Positions 11,684 through 21,751 of a DNA stretch of 64,000 bases are shown piece by piece. A model generated the notes under the pieces. It did not search any database. It worked only from the letters and a program-made list of their open reading frames with translations, and was not told the origin of the DNA. This stretch comes from Aureobasidium sp. EXF-3400 (Eukaryota > Ascomycota > Dothideomycetes > Dothideales > Saccotheciaceae): assembly GCA_024195585.1 (NCBI GenBank), contig SWBL01000216.1:1-64000 (forward strand). The letters are read 5' to 3'. Positions within the stretch are counted from its first letter, which is position 1. Every line of letters begins with the position of its first letter. A program made the position numbers and the translations under genes.

Positions 11684-13351
11684 ATGTCGTCTTCGCCGCT
11701 CAGCATGAACGACTACCTTGAAAGACTGCCGGACGAACTTGTCTATCAGATCGCCGGTTATGTTGACTATTCTGACACGGACTCAGTCGATTCCATGAAT
11801 CTGGACGCGCCTATGGACCCTTCGATTCCTCCTGCCGATGGATCATCTCCTTTGTTGAGACTGCCTGTCGAACTGCGCCGCGCCATCTTCAGCTTTGTTC
11901 TGCCGCCGGTGAACAAGCTTATTGAGCCTCATCAAAAGTCAACTGGACCCGAAGTCGCAACAAATGCTACACCTGTCGCACCCACCGCGCCAGTTGTGCC
12001 AGCTGCGCCTCTTCGCATCGGCCGTGCTGCTAAGAAAACTCTCAAGGCGCCGGAGAAGGAACCTACCCTGGCCGTAGGCGATGCGCTGGTTCTCTGCAAG
12101 TTGATCGCCGCGGAGATTCTGGTCAAACTGTACGAAGAGCGCACATTTGCTCTCAACGTCTACGAGGGCATTCGCGACGGCGGCATCGAATTTCTCAACT
12201 CTGGTCGTCAGCGTCTGCAATACCGCGAGCACTTCACCTTCGTCCGCTTCAAGCGCTTTGAGGGCCCTGACAACCCTTTTGCATTCTCGCGCATCAAGCA
12301 ACTCCTGATTCGAGTTTATCCAGCCACTGAGGCAGCTTCGGAACACAAGAGCAGTCGCCATGATTCCATGCACACACACTTTATGATCCGCGCTCTCGTC
12401 CAGCTGCTCAGACATGAGAATGGTTTTAGTCTCAACCGCCTTCAGATCCGCTTTGTTGAGCCGCACAACACCTCATGGCGTCCCCACCCCTGGCAGAACA
12501 CCTCCAGCTTCTCTGTGCGCAGTTCCTCGATTCACGGCATCTCATCTGTCGAGGTCGTCCTACGTGGTCTACTTGAACTACGCCAAGTTCACACCGCAGT
12601 CTGTGAGCTTCCCCCTGGTCTGTACAGAGACACTGCTCTTGCTGCCTTTGTCGACCGCTTGCAGGGCGTTATCACCGGCAAACTCCACCCAAGCACCATG
12701 GATGACGAAATCACCATGAAGATTGAAGGTGCAAGAGATATGCTCGACAATTGGATCCACTTCACCATGTTTGGCACTGCAGCTTCCAAAGCCATGAATG
12801 CATACCTGGGCGACTCTGACTTTATCGATGAACAAGACGCAAACCCTTTTGACTACTATCCAGACCAAGACGGCTTCTTTGAGCCACCTGTCTCCAGCAA
12901 TGGAACCACTGGAGAGTCTGCAGTTGTCAACAGCTCGCCCGCACTTCGCGATGTCTACGAAGAACGTATCACGACCATCGAAGACGAGGAAGACCAGGAC
13001 ACCAAGCCTCGCACTTCCAAGTCCAGATCAGCACCAACCGCCACAAACAACACCAGACCCGCTCGCACTGCCTCATCAAGACGCTCAGCACGCATATCTC
13101 CCACGTCTTCCCGCCACGGATCCAGTGGTGGCGCGTCACTCCTTGGAATAATATCCATCGAGGATGACGATCTCACAGCTGACTTTGATCCGTTGAACGA
13201 CGACAATGGCACATCTGCTGGCCGCCGCAGGACTCGCATATTGGCAGAGTGTAAGAAGAGGCTTGAGGACCTTGAGAGAAATGGATTGCGCAGATCAGCT
13301 AGGCTGCGTTTCCGTAATATTACTGACAGTGCCTACTCGGCTTCTCTCTGA
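11684..13351 (+). CDS. F-box-like protein of unknown substrate
   Basis: A single exon gives 555 residues from the ATG at 11684. The N-terminus holds YLERLPDELVYQIAGYV, which fits an F-box helix pattern. A second similar element, LLRLPVELRRAIFSFVLPP, lies about 50 residues on. The middle (about 130-400) is mixed alpha/beta without a motif I recognise. The C-terminal third is Ser/Arg/Asp-rich and probably disordered (TSKSRSAPTATNNTRPART), ending in a basic helix (KKRLEDLERNGLRRSARLR). F-box proteins usually recruit substrates to SCF ubiquitin ligases; that role is inferred from the N-terminus only. Confidence 0.75.
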   Translation: MSSSPLSMNDYLERLPDELVYQIAGYVDYSDTDSVDSMNLDAPMDPSIPPADGSSPLLRLPVELRRAIFSFVLPPVNKLIEPHQKSTGPEVATNATPVAPTAPVVPAAPLRIGRAAKKTLKAPEKEPTLAVGDALVLCKLIAAEILVKLYEERTFALNVYEGIRDGGIEFLNSGRQRLQYREHFTFVRFKRFEGPDNPFAFSRIKQLLIRVYPATEAASEHKSSRHDSMHTHFMIRALVQLLRHENGFSLNRLQIRFVEPHNTSWRPHPWQNTSSFSVRSSSIHGISSVEVVLRGLLELRQVHTAVCELPPGLYRDTALAAFVDRLQGVITGKLHPSTMDDEITMKIEGARDMLDNWIHFTMFGTAASKAMNAYLGDSDFIDEQDANPFDYYPDQDGFFEPPVSSNGTTGESAVVNSSPALRDVYEERITTIEDEEDQDTKPRTSKSRSAPTATNNTRPARTASSRRSARISPTSSRHGSSGGASLLGIISIEDDDLTADFDPLNDDNGTSAGRRRTRILAECKKRLEDLERNGLRRSARLRFRNITDSAYSASL

Positions 13352-14755
13352 GTGTGAAAAGGCAACAATCCATTCGCAGGATCTGCACATGCTTGGCTGA
13401 ATTGCTAGCAACCACAATCAGGATGTTGCCGGGCCTCAGATGAGGAGGAAGGTGACCATGTACTGGCGTTTGAGGAGAGGATTCGCGCATGGCTGGGAGA
13501 GAAAGGAAGAAATGGCTCAGTGGGGATCTGGAGGAGTCAAAAGATACTGCTGCACGAATGCCAGCACAAAAATTTGTTATGTTGCTTTTGCTCATCACCG
13601 ATACATGCTACAGACATGAATCGATTGCTTTTTGTACTTGGCGGCGAATGAGCTGCATACTATTGTTTTGCTGAATTAGAAAAGACTCTCAACCTTGATG
13701 TGTCAGATATGTGAAGTGTGAGCTGGATGACAGTCTGATATATGGAAAAGCACATTGGTCTGTGTGACAACCTCGTTACCTCATCTGTTTGTTCCATCAC
13801 GACCAGGGATCAATACCCAGCAACACCTTCTGGCAATTCATCGTAATAGCCCACCAATACCATAAATTCAAGATAAACAAAAACACCAATTAAGACGGCA
13901 CACAAACAAACTCCACCTCCCTGATTTCCCACGATAACTCCAGCTAGAAGACTAGAAGTAACTTGGAAACACACTCTCAACCGTGATGTAAGTGAAAAGC
14001 AAGCTGAATGAGACTGCAAAGTAAACCAACAGTGGATGATTAAGTAAAGCTGGAGATTGACCCTCCCTGGGCTTTCTCAATGGAACAAGTGTGGTAACAG
14101 GACAGGATTGTGCCTTTTGATAGTCCTGTTTATGATGGGTGATAGTCAGGAGTAGTCCCGAGTAGACTCAACATGTGATTTCGATAGCCTAAGAGAGATA
14201 TTTCGCCTGTCAAGTCTTGTTCCATGACCTCTCACTCACCAGCACCATATAATGATCTCAAATGCCCCTTTGCTTAGCAAAAGTGTTGGTGAGGCTCAAT
14301 TGGTAAGACCACCGTCTTTGCGATAAAACTCCTGAGAGTTTGCTGCAGCAGGTCGTCGGTTCGATCCTCATAAGAAGCAGAAACTTTCGACTCTGTACTT
14401 GCAAAGGTAGAATACTTTGTAGGAAGGAGGGGGTTTTCCCTAGCAGCCTGAAGCTGCTTGGTTTTTTGCTTTTCTTGAGTGGGACGTTGATTGTTTTGAT
14501 CGCGTATATCGAGACCGATTAATTTAAGCAGGCCTCTTATCAACATAAAAATGCATGTGGTCATACCCTCGACCTTGTATCCTCTTTTGCAAAGTATGTG
14601 ACTCTAGTGATGAACAACAGACTTCAGCAAGAGTCGATAAGCCTCTGTCTCTCTGCGTATCAAGATACTCTGCTAAAGGGATATAGAGCCAAGGATGAAA
14701 CAGAAGCAAAAGACGATGCTCAACAACACCTTATGAATCGGAGCAACTGACCGTC
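13352..14755. other. Intergenic region between convergent genes
   Basis: This 1.4 kb stretch lies between the F-box-like gene and the convergent zinc-finger gene. It includes a sequence at 14358-14367 (GGTTCGATCC) that matches a Pol III B box, with an A-box-like GGCTCAATTGGT near 14293, but no convincing tRNA cloverleaf. I see nothing else. Confidence 0.45.
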
Positions 14756-15596
14756 TTATCCCCACACCGAGAGGCTTTCCAGCTGGTAAGTCTCAGGCGG
14801 ATCAACCGTCTTGACGATCTTTCTGAAGTACTTGCTCTTCACATCTGCAGGACAAGATCGACTGTGCTCGATGTGCGCCGCCAAACTTCCCAGATCAACG
14901 AATGTTCGATCACATCCGAGACAGAAGTATCGCTGGGGTGCATCCAGGTCGAGTGGGATAGCACAAGTTTTGTTGGGACCCAGTGCCAGAAGTAGTTCAT
15001 GAATGATGTCCTCGTTGGTGTATCGACAAGCAACTTCCATGTGGCGAAATAGGTCGGAGTGAGAGCAGAACTTTTCGTGACAGTAGGAGCAAGAGATCGT
15101 TGCGGGACGGTGGACTTGCATGTGCTGAGGATGACCCTGATTAGCCGCACCGTTGGGAGTAGAAGGTTGTAGGACATACCATTCTGAGAGCATTCTCCTT
15201 GGTGAAGATTCGGTGGCATTCAGCACAGCGGAAGTGTCTTGAGTCTTGTGCTGTATCTTCAAAGTGTCTGTCGTAGGCTTCTTGCGTTGGAGCCATCATC
15301 TGACACACTGGACACTTGATGCCGCCGATGATCGCATCTTTCCTCGGCGTACAGGCATGCTTGGCGAATAGATCCTTGGACTGGTAACCGCCGTCGCAGA
15401 TATAGCAGTAGTAGCAATGGGATGTCTGTATCCAGTGCTTGGTGAGTTCCTTCCGAGAACCAAATTTCTGCGTGCACGGTATGGCCGCTGACCAGCAGAT
15501 GTTGTGTTTCCACGACATGTGAGCGCGGGTTGCATGCTCAGGCTGGCCTGACCACTCATTACAGAAGCCACACTTGTATAGCTTCGGTTCGGCCAT
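14756..15596 (-). CDS. C2H2 zinc-finger protein
   Basis: Two exons (15180-15596 and 14756-15124) give 261 residues from MAEPKLYKCGFC. Six or seven C2H2-like modules run the whole length. Examples are CGFCNEWSGQPEHATRAHM, CYICDGGYQSKDLFAKH, CPVCQMMAPTQEAYDRHF, CAECHRIFTKENALRMHMQVH, CSYCHEKFCSHSDLFRHM and CLGCDRTFVDLGSLAAHIEH. Spacing is irregular and no other domain is visible. Whether it binds DNA, RNA or protein is unknown. An in-frame upstream ATG (start 15680) would add 28 residues; I prefer 15596 because the zinc-finger region starts directly after it. Confidence 0.8.
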
Positions 15597-15865
15597 GGTT
15601 GATGTATCGAAGCTCAACGTGAATGGCTCGTGAGTGGTGATGATTGGGAAGAACAAACGATGAGAACGAGCAAACAGCATTGGCGTTTTAGGTCAGTGGC
15701 AGTCGCTGTATTCAGGAAGGAGCCCTGCAGAAATGGAGGGAGTCTTTCCACGTCTAAAAGGAAAGAGCAGCCCGAGACTGATAGACGATCAGTATGCAAA
15801 GAAACAAAATCCTCTTCATTTGTCCAAACTTTTTTTCTGAAAGTTCTCTACGAAAGATAACCCAC

Positions 15866-17352
15866 TCAAACAGCAACGCTAGATCTTCCTTTCCTCTGGA
15901 AGCCAGCAATCAAGAAAGCCAATTCAAGAGCCTGCTTCTCATTTAATCTCGGATCACAGAAAGTCTCGTATCTGCTTCCCAGGTCCTCGTCTTCGAGACC
16001 AACACTTCCACCAGTACATTCAGTGACTGCATCGCCAGTCAACTCCAGATGCACACCACCCAGGATACTACCCAGAGCGCGGTGAATGCGCAGCGAAGCC
16101 TCCAACTCGTTGAAGACAGCACTGAAAGATCTGGTCTTGATGCCAGTAGCGGTAGAGCGAGTGTTACCGTGCATAGGATCGCATTGCCAGACGACGATAT
16201 GACCGCTTTCTCTGACAGCCTTGATGTGTGTGGGAAGGAGGTCTGAAACCTTGTCTTGACCGTAACGAGTGATCAGTGTGACTTTGCCAATTTCCTTGTC
16301 TGGGTTGACGACGTCGAGGAGTTCGCAGAGATCGGTGACAGAGGTTGTGGGACCGACTTTGATGCCAATGGGGTTAACGATACCGCGGAAGTATTCGATG
16401 TGTGCGTGGTCAGGCTGGCGTGTGCGGTCGCCTACCCAGAGGAAGTGGGCGGAGGTATTGTAGTGGCCTGATTCGTCTTCTTCGTCTTCAGAGTCGCTGT
16501 TGTTGACGACGGGAGCATTGCCGGCACAGGCGGTGAATTTGTTGCGAGGATGATTGAGTTCTCTGGTCATTGCGCTTTCGTATTCGAGTAGCAGGCCTTC
16601 GTGAGATGTGTAGAGATCGACGGTTTGAAGTTGTCCGGCTGTGTCGGCGCCAATTGTGCGCATGAAACGGAGAGATTCGGCGATTGAGTCGACGATCTTG
16701 TGGTAGCGCTCTGCGAGATCGGGGTCTGCTACGTGACCCAGATTCCAGTCCAAGGGGTTGTGCAAGTCAGCGACACCAGAAGCCAGTTGAGCACGAAGGT
16801 AGTTCAGAGTTGCGGCAGAATGGAAGTAAGCTTCGACGAGACGATTGGGATCAATTGCCCTCTCTTCGGCAGGGAAGCCGTTCAGGATATCACCACGGAA
16901 AGAGGGGATCTTGCTGCCGTCCGGTTGGCTCTCCATCGGCGAAGATCTGGGTTTCGCGTATTGTCCAGCCATACGTGCGATACGAACCACAGGCTTGTTA
17001 GCGCCGTAAATCAGCACCAAAGACATTTGCAGTAGCAATTTTGTCTTGCTGTCGATGGAGCCAGCATTGCAGTAGGAGAAGAGTTCGGCACAATCACCGC
17101 CTTGGAGCAAGAAGGACTTTCCAAGTGCGACATCTCGTAGCGAGGCACGCAATTTCCAGATCTCGTGAGCGGTGACAAGAGGAGGCAGGTTGGTGAGTTT
17201 GGTCACGGCCTTGTTGACGGCAAGCTGGTCATCGTAGACAACCTCCTGCTTGATGGGCTTAGAGCGCCAGGCTGTACATGTGTCAGTCGTGAAATACATA
17301 AAAAGGTGTGTTACGACTAACATGTCGGTGTCCAGTCGTTGGTAGCTGCCAT
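15866..17352 (-). CDS. 3-deoxy-7-phosphoheptulonate (DAHP) synthase, class II
   Basis: Two exons (17322-17352 and 15866-17271) give 478 residues. The spliced N-terminus MAATNDWTPTSWRSKPIKQ matches class II (plant/microbial AroAII) DAHP synthases. Further class II segments are LLQGGDCAELFSY, RIARMAGQYAKPRS, LNYLRAQLASG, FLWVGDRTRQ, ANPIGIKVGP-like IVNPIGIKVGPTTS, LITRYGQDKVSDLLP and WQCDPMHGNT. GGDCAE, RMAGQ and CDPMHGN belong to the metal- and substrate-binding site. The enzyme condenses phosphoenolpyruvate and erythrose 4-phosphate, the first step of the shikimate pathway. The gene is divergent from the HYPK-like gene. Confidence 0.95.
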
Positions 17353-17919
17353 TCTGTAAGTGTGAGACCTTCCGGAGATACTGCTTCGGTGATGATCAGT
17401 ATAAGCGACAGGTCGATTCGTGTGAAGGATCTCGGAGAACGATGACATGTTTGCTCGTTTACTCCTCCTAGACTTCGAGAAAGGTGATGAAAATGCAGGG
17501 GGATGGCGAGAGACGCCTCTTGTTTGATATTGACGGAAACGCGTGACAATAAATTCCACACAGAAAAGAATTTCGAGCGAGGTGCAGGCTTCAATGACGG
17601 AAGGACAGCGATTTAAGAAAAACAGCAGCGCCTACCTTTTGTCAAAATACTCAAGTGGTATCTGTTGGACGACCGAAACTGAGGTTCAGGGAGATAGATA
17701 TTTCCTGGTGAGTCAAAGGCGCACGACACGGTCTGGCCAAAGGGCGTGGTTTCGAAATTATTGACAACCTCTAAACTCCGCTGCATCCGATGACTGCCAA
17801 GCTTTGTGAGATCCAAAAAAACAGCATACGTCACCGCTGAGCCGCTCAAACACCCGAGTGAACACTGTCCTGACCACAAACCTCGAACAATCACACTTCT
17901 GTAGACAAAGAATTCCAAC
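17353..17919. promoter_or_regulatory. Bidirectional promoter region, DAHP synthase / HYPK-like gene
   Basis: This 567-base stretch lies between the divergent start codons at 17352 and 17920. It must carry both 5' leaders and core promoters. I see no specific operator that I can name with confidence. Confidence 0.5.
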
Positions 17920-18322
17920 ATGGCCGAACCACAGCCTTCCCAGATTCAAGAAGGCGATCAAGCACCCTCCGCAATTCCAGGAAGCAATAAATCCGAGACT
18001 GCAGCCTTAAACTCTTTAGACCACCAATCAGCAGACCTCAAATCCACCAACACAGCTTCGACCGCAGCATTGGGAAAAGCGATGAAGAACTTGAACATAT
18101 CCAGTGATACAAATTCGGAGACTAAGAACGTAAAAGTGGACATGGCGGACGTAGTTTTGTTGGTAAGTAACTGTTATCTCCAAAGTGAACAGTACGAAGA
18201 TGCTGACCCGCGATGTCCTGCAGGCTGAAAATCTGGATATCTCGAGAGCTAGAGCTACGGATTTGCTGAAAGCGAATGACGCGGATCCAGTCAAGGCAAT
18301 GCGCGCATGGGTTGCTACTTGA
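17920..18322 (+). CDS. HYPK-like UBA-domain protein (NatA-associated)
   Basis: Two exons (17920-18162 and 18224-18322) give 113 residues. The first half is a low-complexity Ser/Ala/Asn leader. The C-terminal UBA-type domain reads VKVDMADVVLL then AENLDISRARATDLLKANDAD and VKAMRAWVAT. This is the HYPK/NAC-alpha UBA pattern, where the motif ends in a short A-x-R-A-x-V helix. HYPK binds and regulates the ribosome-associated N-terminal acetyltransferase NatA (family knowledge). The assignment rests on this C-terminal motif and on size. Confidence 0.82.
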
Positions 18323-18788
18323 GAAGACTATACTGTCGCAACGTCAAAGCAAACACAGAAACGAAGATACGAATTGCAAACACACCATTTTATTTTCATT
18401 CAACCTCGAGGTGACTCAACACCAGCGGACATTTGTGATTTGGAAACAGAACAGCTTCACCGAAAACTAGTATTGTAATCTCAGATCAACTTCCACGCTA
18501 CTGCTACTCACGGTCAGGCAGGCCGACATCCACGACTTAAAAGTGACAACTTTCTCTAAACTATACTACCATGGAGTCGATAAAACATACAACAATGGAA
18601 TCAATATTCGGAGTATACAAGTCCATCCGCGACAAACATCTCCAGCTACAGAGCATCATACGATCAGGTCACCTGCTCCCTAAAACCTTACAAAGCTCCA
18701 CCATGAAAGTTCCGGTCCTTTCCTTCGCCAGCCTCCTCTCTCTCAACCTATATATTGAAAGAACATTGTGTCCTCCGCACCCAAAAAA
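18323..18788. other. Intergenic region before tRNA
   Basis: This 466-base stretch holds the 3' end of the HYPK-like transcript and the 5' flank of the tRNA. I see no gene. Confidence 0.5.
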
Positions 18789-18912
18789 GCCGTGGTGGTG
18801 CAGTGGTCAGCACACCCGATCTGGTATCCTAAGTCCCTAAACTCTCTTTACCTAAGATCCTAAAACTCTCTCGAGGGTCGGGAGCTCGCTGGTTCGAATC
18901 CAGCCCACGGTG
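18789..18912 (+). tRNA. tRNA gene with an intron of about 51 bases; isotype uncertain
   Basis: A full cloverleaf can be drawn. The acceptor stem is GCCGTGG (18789-18795) with CCACGGT (18905-18911). The D stem is GTGC/GCAC around AGTGGTCA. The anticodon stem is CCCGA (18815-18819) with TCGGG (18878-18882). A perfect T stem GCTGG/CCAGC encloses TTCGAAT. The whole is 124 bases, leaving about 51 bases of intron inside the anticodon loop if the mature form is 73 bases. A T-run (about 18917-18921) downstream can terminate Pol III. The loop reads TCTGGT from 18820. A canonical T at position 33 is not obvious, so the anticodon (CTG or TGG are candidates) is not assigned. Confidence 0.75.
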
Positions 18913-21751
18913 CTATATTTTTATCTTTCTTGGTCCTGTCTTACTTTTGCATTGTACAATGTTTTTGCCCTGTAGCTCGAGTGCAACCGTTTGTATTGTG
19001 TAATCTTTCTCTTCGTCTGTGATATAATCCTTCGCCTAGAAGAGTTTATATGAGAAAGCTTGGTTGTTAGACCTGCTATTTTAAGTCTTGTACTTCATAT
19101 CAAGTTGTTGGCAGAGCGAAAGAAAAAGTCGTGGGCAACTTTTCCATCGCGAGGGATAGCATACTGAGACCAGCACTTGTCCAAGTCAAGCACCAAACGA
19201 TTAAGAAGTTGGCAGCTTCTCGCAAGAGCTTACTGACCTCTCGCCATAGTTGGCTTGGACGACGCATAGACGATCATTCTCGGACGATGGTAATAGCAAC
19301 AAACTGTAGTGATGAACGGCATAATGATAATAACTTGTTATAAGATTAAGCTAAACATAGTAAGATGCTTGCTAGTGCTTGCTTTGTCGACTAGCATATA
19401 CTGTTCAAACCTCGCCTTAATGCCGACTTTCTGACTTCTCGACTGTAGATGTTTGGTCGCAATAGTGCTTGGATACACCTGTATGGGGCTCCTTCAATAA
19501 GAAGGTACTTGTGGCAATCGTCTTACCAGAGTTTTGTGAATTGGATTGTCCGTAGATTGATTCCATCTGCACGATCCGCTCCAGAACGAGAACGAGACAC
19601 ACGCGTGGTATGCTAAGTCCTTTGCTCTGGGGGAGCTGACTCCGACGATTGAATGTGGAGATCATGATCGTCAAGCACGACCGGCGTTCTCAACAAATCT
19701 GCAGTGCAAAGCTCTCTTCGCGGCATTCCGAGTGTTTCAGGAGAGCGACTTTCCTCAAGACGAGGTGGCTTCCACACGAACGAAGGTTATTGTGCCGGAA
19801 CAAGCGGTTTTGGATAGGAAGGCTTGCCCCTCGTTGACTGCCGAGGATCTTGGCAATTTGCAGTCGGTGCTATACGCAAAGGTCTGACTCGACGCTTGTC
19901 TGACTGATTGCGAGACCGAATGAATCGAGTGGCATTGGGTCACGCTCTAAACAGGTAGAAAGAACTGTATCAATAACAAATGTAGGACAAGATTGATCAA
20001 TGTCCTTGTGGTATGCTCGAAGCGAGGCTCAAGCTGACTGGACCCTGTAACGGTTCTCCTCATTGCGTGGCAAAGCTAGAATAAGGCTGAGAGACCGAGT
20101 CAGTAGTGGCTGAACTCAACTGGCAACATGCTTTGCGACTCGCTGCACGGGACAAACATCGTGTTAGAGACGGTGAAGTTTGCTGGAACGAAGAGTCGGA
20201 GTAGGAGATGTGCCCGAGCAAGTCCAGGGGATACGCCCGAAGAAGTCCGGGAGATTTGTTTTGTACAGGCAAGCAGATGGTATTGATTGCACAACGAATA
20301 GTGAGGAAGCGATCTGCGGTCTGCCTGTGGCTCTATGCAAGAATGATAAGTAGACAAGATGAAACGCATGATCGACATCAGCCTTTGGGCGCTGACTGTT
20401 CATTTGAACGGCGCAATCCCAAAGCATACGAAGGTCGGGTTGGTTACTCCTTGAAGAAGGCGGTGCTGAGGGAGTGATCGGGATCAAAAAGACTTTTAGC
20501 CGTCTCTGAGGCAGTTTGTTCAACGGACGAATAGATCGACAGAGACGGCGGTGAAAGCGCGGCATTATCGTGACCAATTCTCCGTACGGAGTATGCTTAC
20601 GGACTAGGTACTCGAGTAGAGGACACCAGGAAATCCAAGACTGGATGACAGTTCGTATCTTGTGAACTCGAGGCACAAATGTCGTAAGCTGGACAAATCA
20701 GCAAGTCGATTGCTATTGGAAAGGACAAGACGTTTGACAAGGAGTCGCGAAAACGTGCAAAGATTGAGAGTGCATGTCTCCACATGCAAGACCCTGAGTC
20801 CGCGTGCATTGACGCAAAACAGGGTGGTCCAAGCTTCGATCTCGATGTCAGTCGTGCTTGTGGACCTTCAGATGGACCGGAAGGCGAGTGCTGATTTGTC
20901 TTCGAAGAGTTTGTTGTCTTTTGTGGACCGCTAGGAAGACTGGACCAGGCTGGGGGCAGAGGAATGGATAACGGGTGAATGGATTGATCTGGAGGAGCGA
21001 GACAGATAAGGCCTTGGCATTGGCTGCAACTGCGTATTGCCTAGTGGAAGGGATACGAGTGATCATGAATTCACAGAAGGTGCAGGTTGGCGAGTGGAGC
21101 TACCTAGACAAGAGAGACGGAACAATTCTGGACGGCCGGTCAGATGGTGGTAAATTTAGCAGGCTATGGGGTGTTTCCGGCTCGCGTGGTAAGTAGTGGC
21201 AGCCTGTTAAGCATGGGCTCTTCAGAGTTTGTTTAGCACTTCTTTGTTTAGAGAGGCTGATACAATCTCCTTGACTGCCTTTACTTGTCAGGCTGCTGTT
21301 ATCATTCACGAGTTCAGTGTGATTAAACGGATCCAAGACGGCTACAGCTTCCCCTAGCACTGGTTTTTGATCTCTTCGTGTCCTGGTGGGCTGCTATTGG
21401 ACGGCGAGGCTTTTCTCGGCGATCACTAAATTAGCGCGCTTGTTACCGACCGACCTTGGGCCTTCTGCTTCTGAAGCCCTCGACGCCCTTGTCTCCTTCC
21501 ACAGCCTGCCACAATAGCGACCTGTCCACATTCACGAGGGGCCACTACCGTCGACCCAACCTCCAGTCTTTGATGCTCATCTAGTATCCACCACCGTCTC
21601 GGGCTCCCCGGAGTCGTCACCAAAGCCCTCATCACCTATCGGAGCACTTCGCGTCTCCACACATCCCTGGACTGGACACTGTACAGAGAGACCACTCCCC
21701 GTACTGTTCATGCGCGTCGACCATCCACACCTGACCCAACAACCGCCCACC
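18913..21751. other. Long gene-poor region upstream of histidine kinase
   Basis: This 2.8 kb stretch contains only overlapping short ORFs on both strands with no recognisable motif. The last 250 bases (about 21500-21751) are C/T-rich and are probably the leader of the histidine kinase transcript. The middle could hide a noncoding RNA or a decayed gene, but I cannot support either from the sequence. Confidence 0.45.

Noticed and set aside
14283..14378. tRNA-like sequence with B box GGTTCGATCC and A-box-like GGCTCAATTGGT
   Set aside because: T stem and acceptor do not pair (mismatches at several positions) and no anticodon arm can be drawn; at best a degenerate relic.
20164..20676. 170-residue minus-strand ORF
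   Set aside because: Overlaps equal-size ORFs in other frames, composition like noncoding DNA, no recognisable family.
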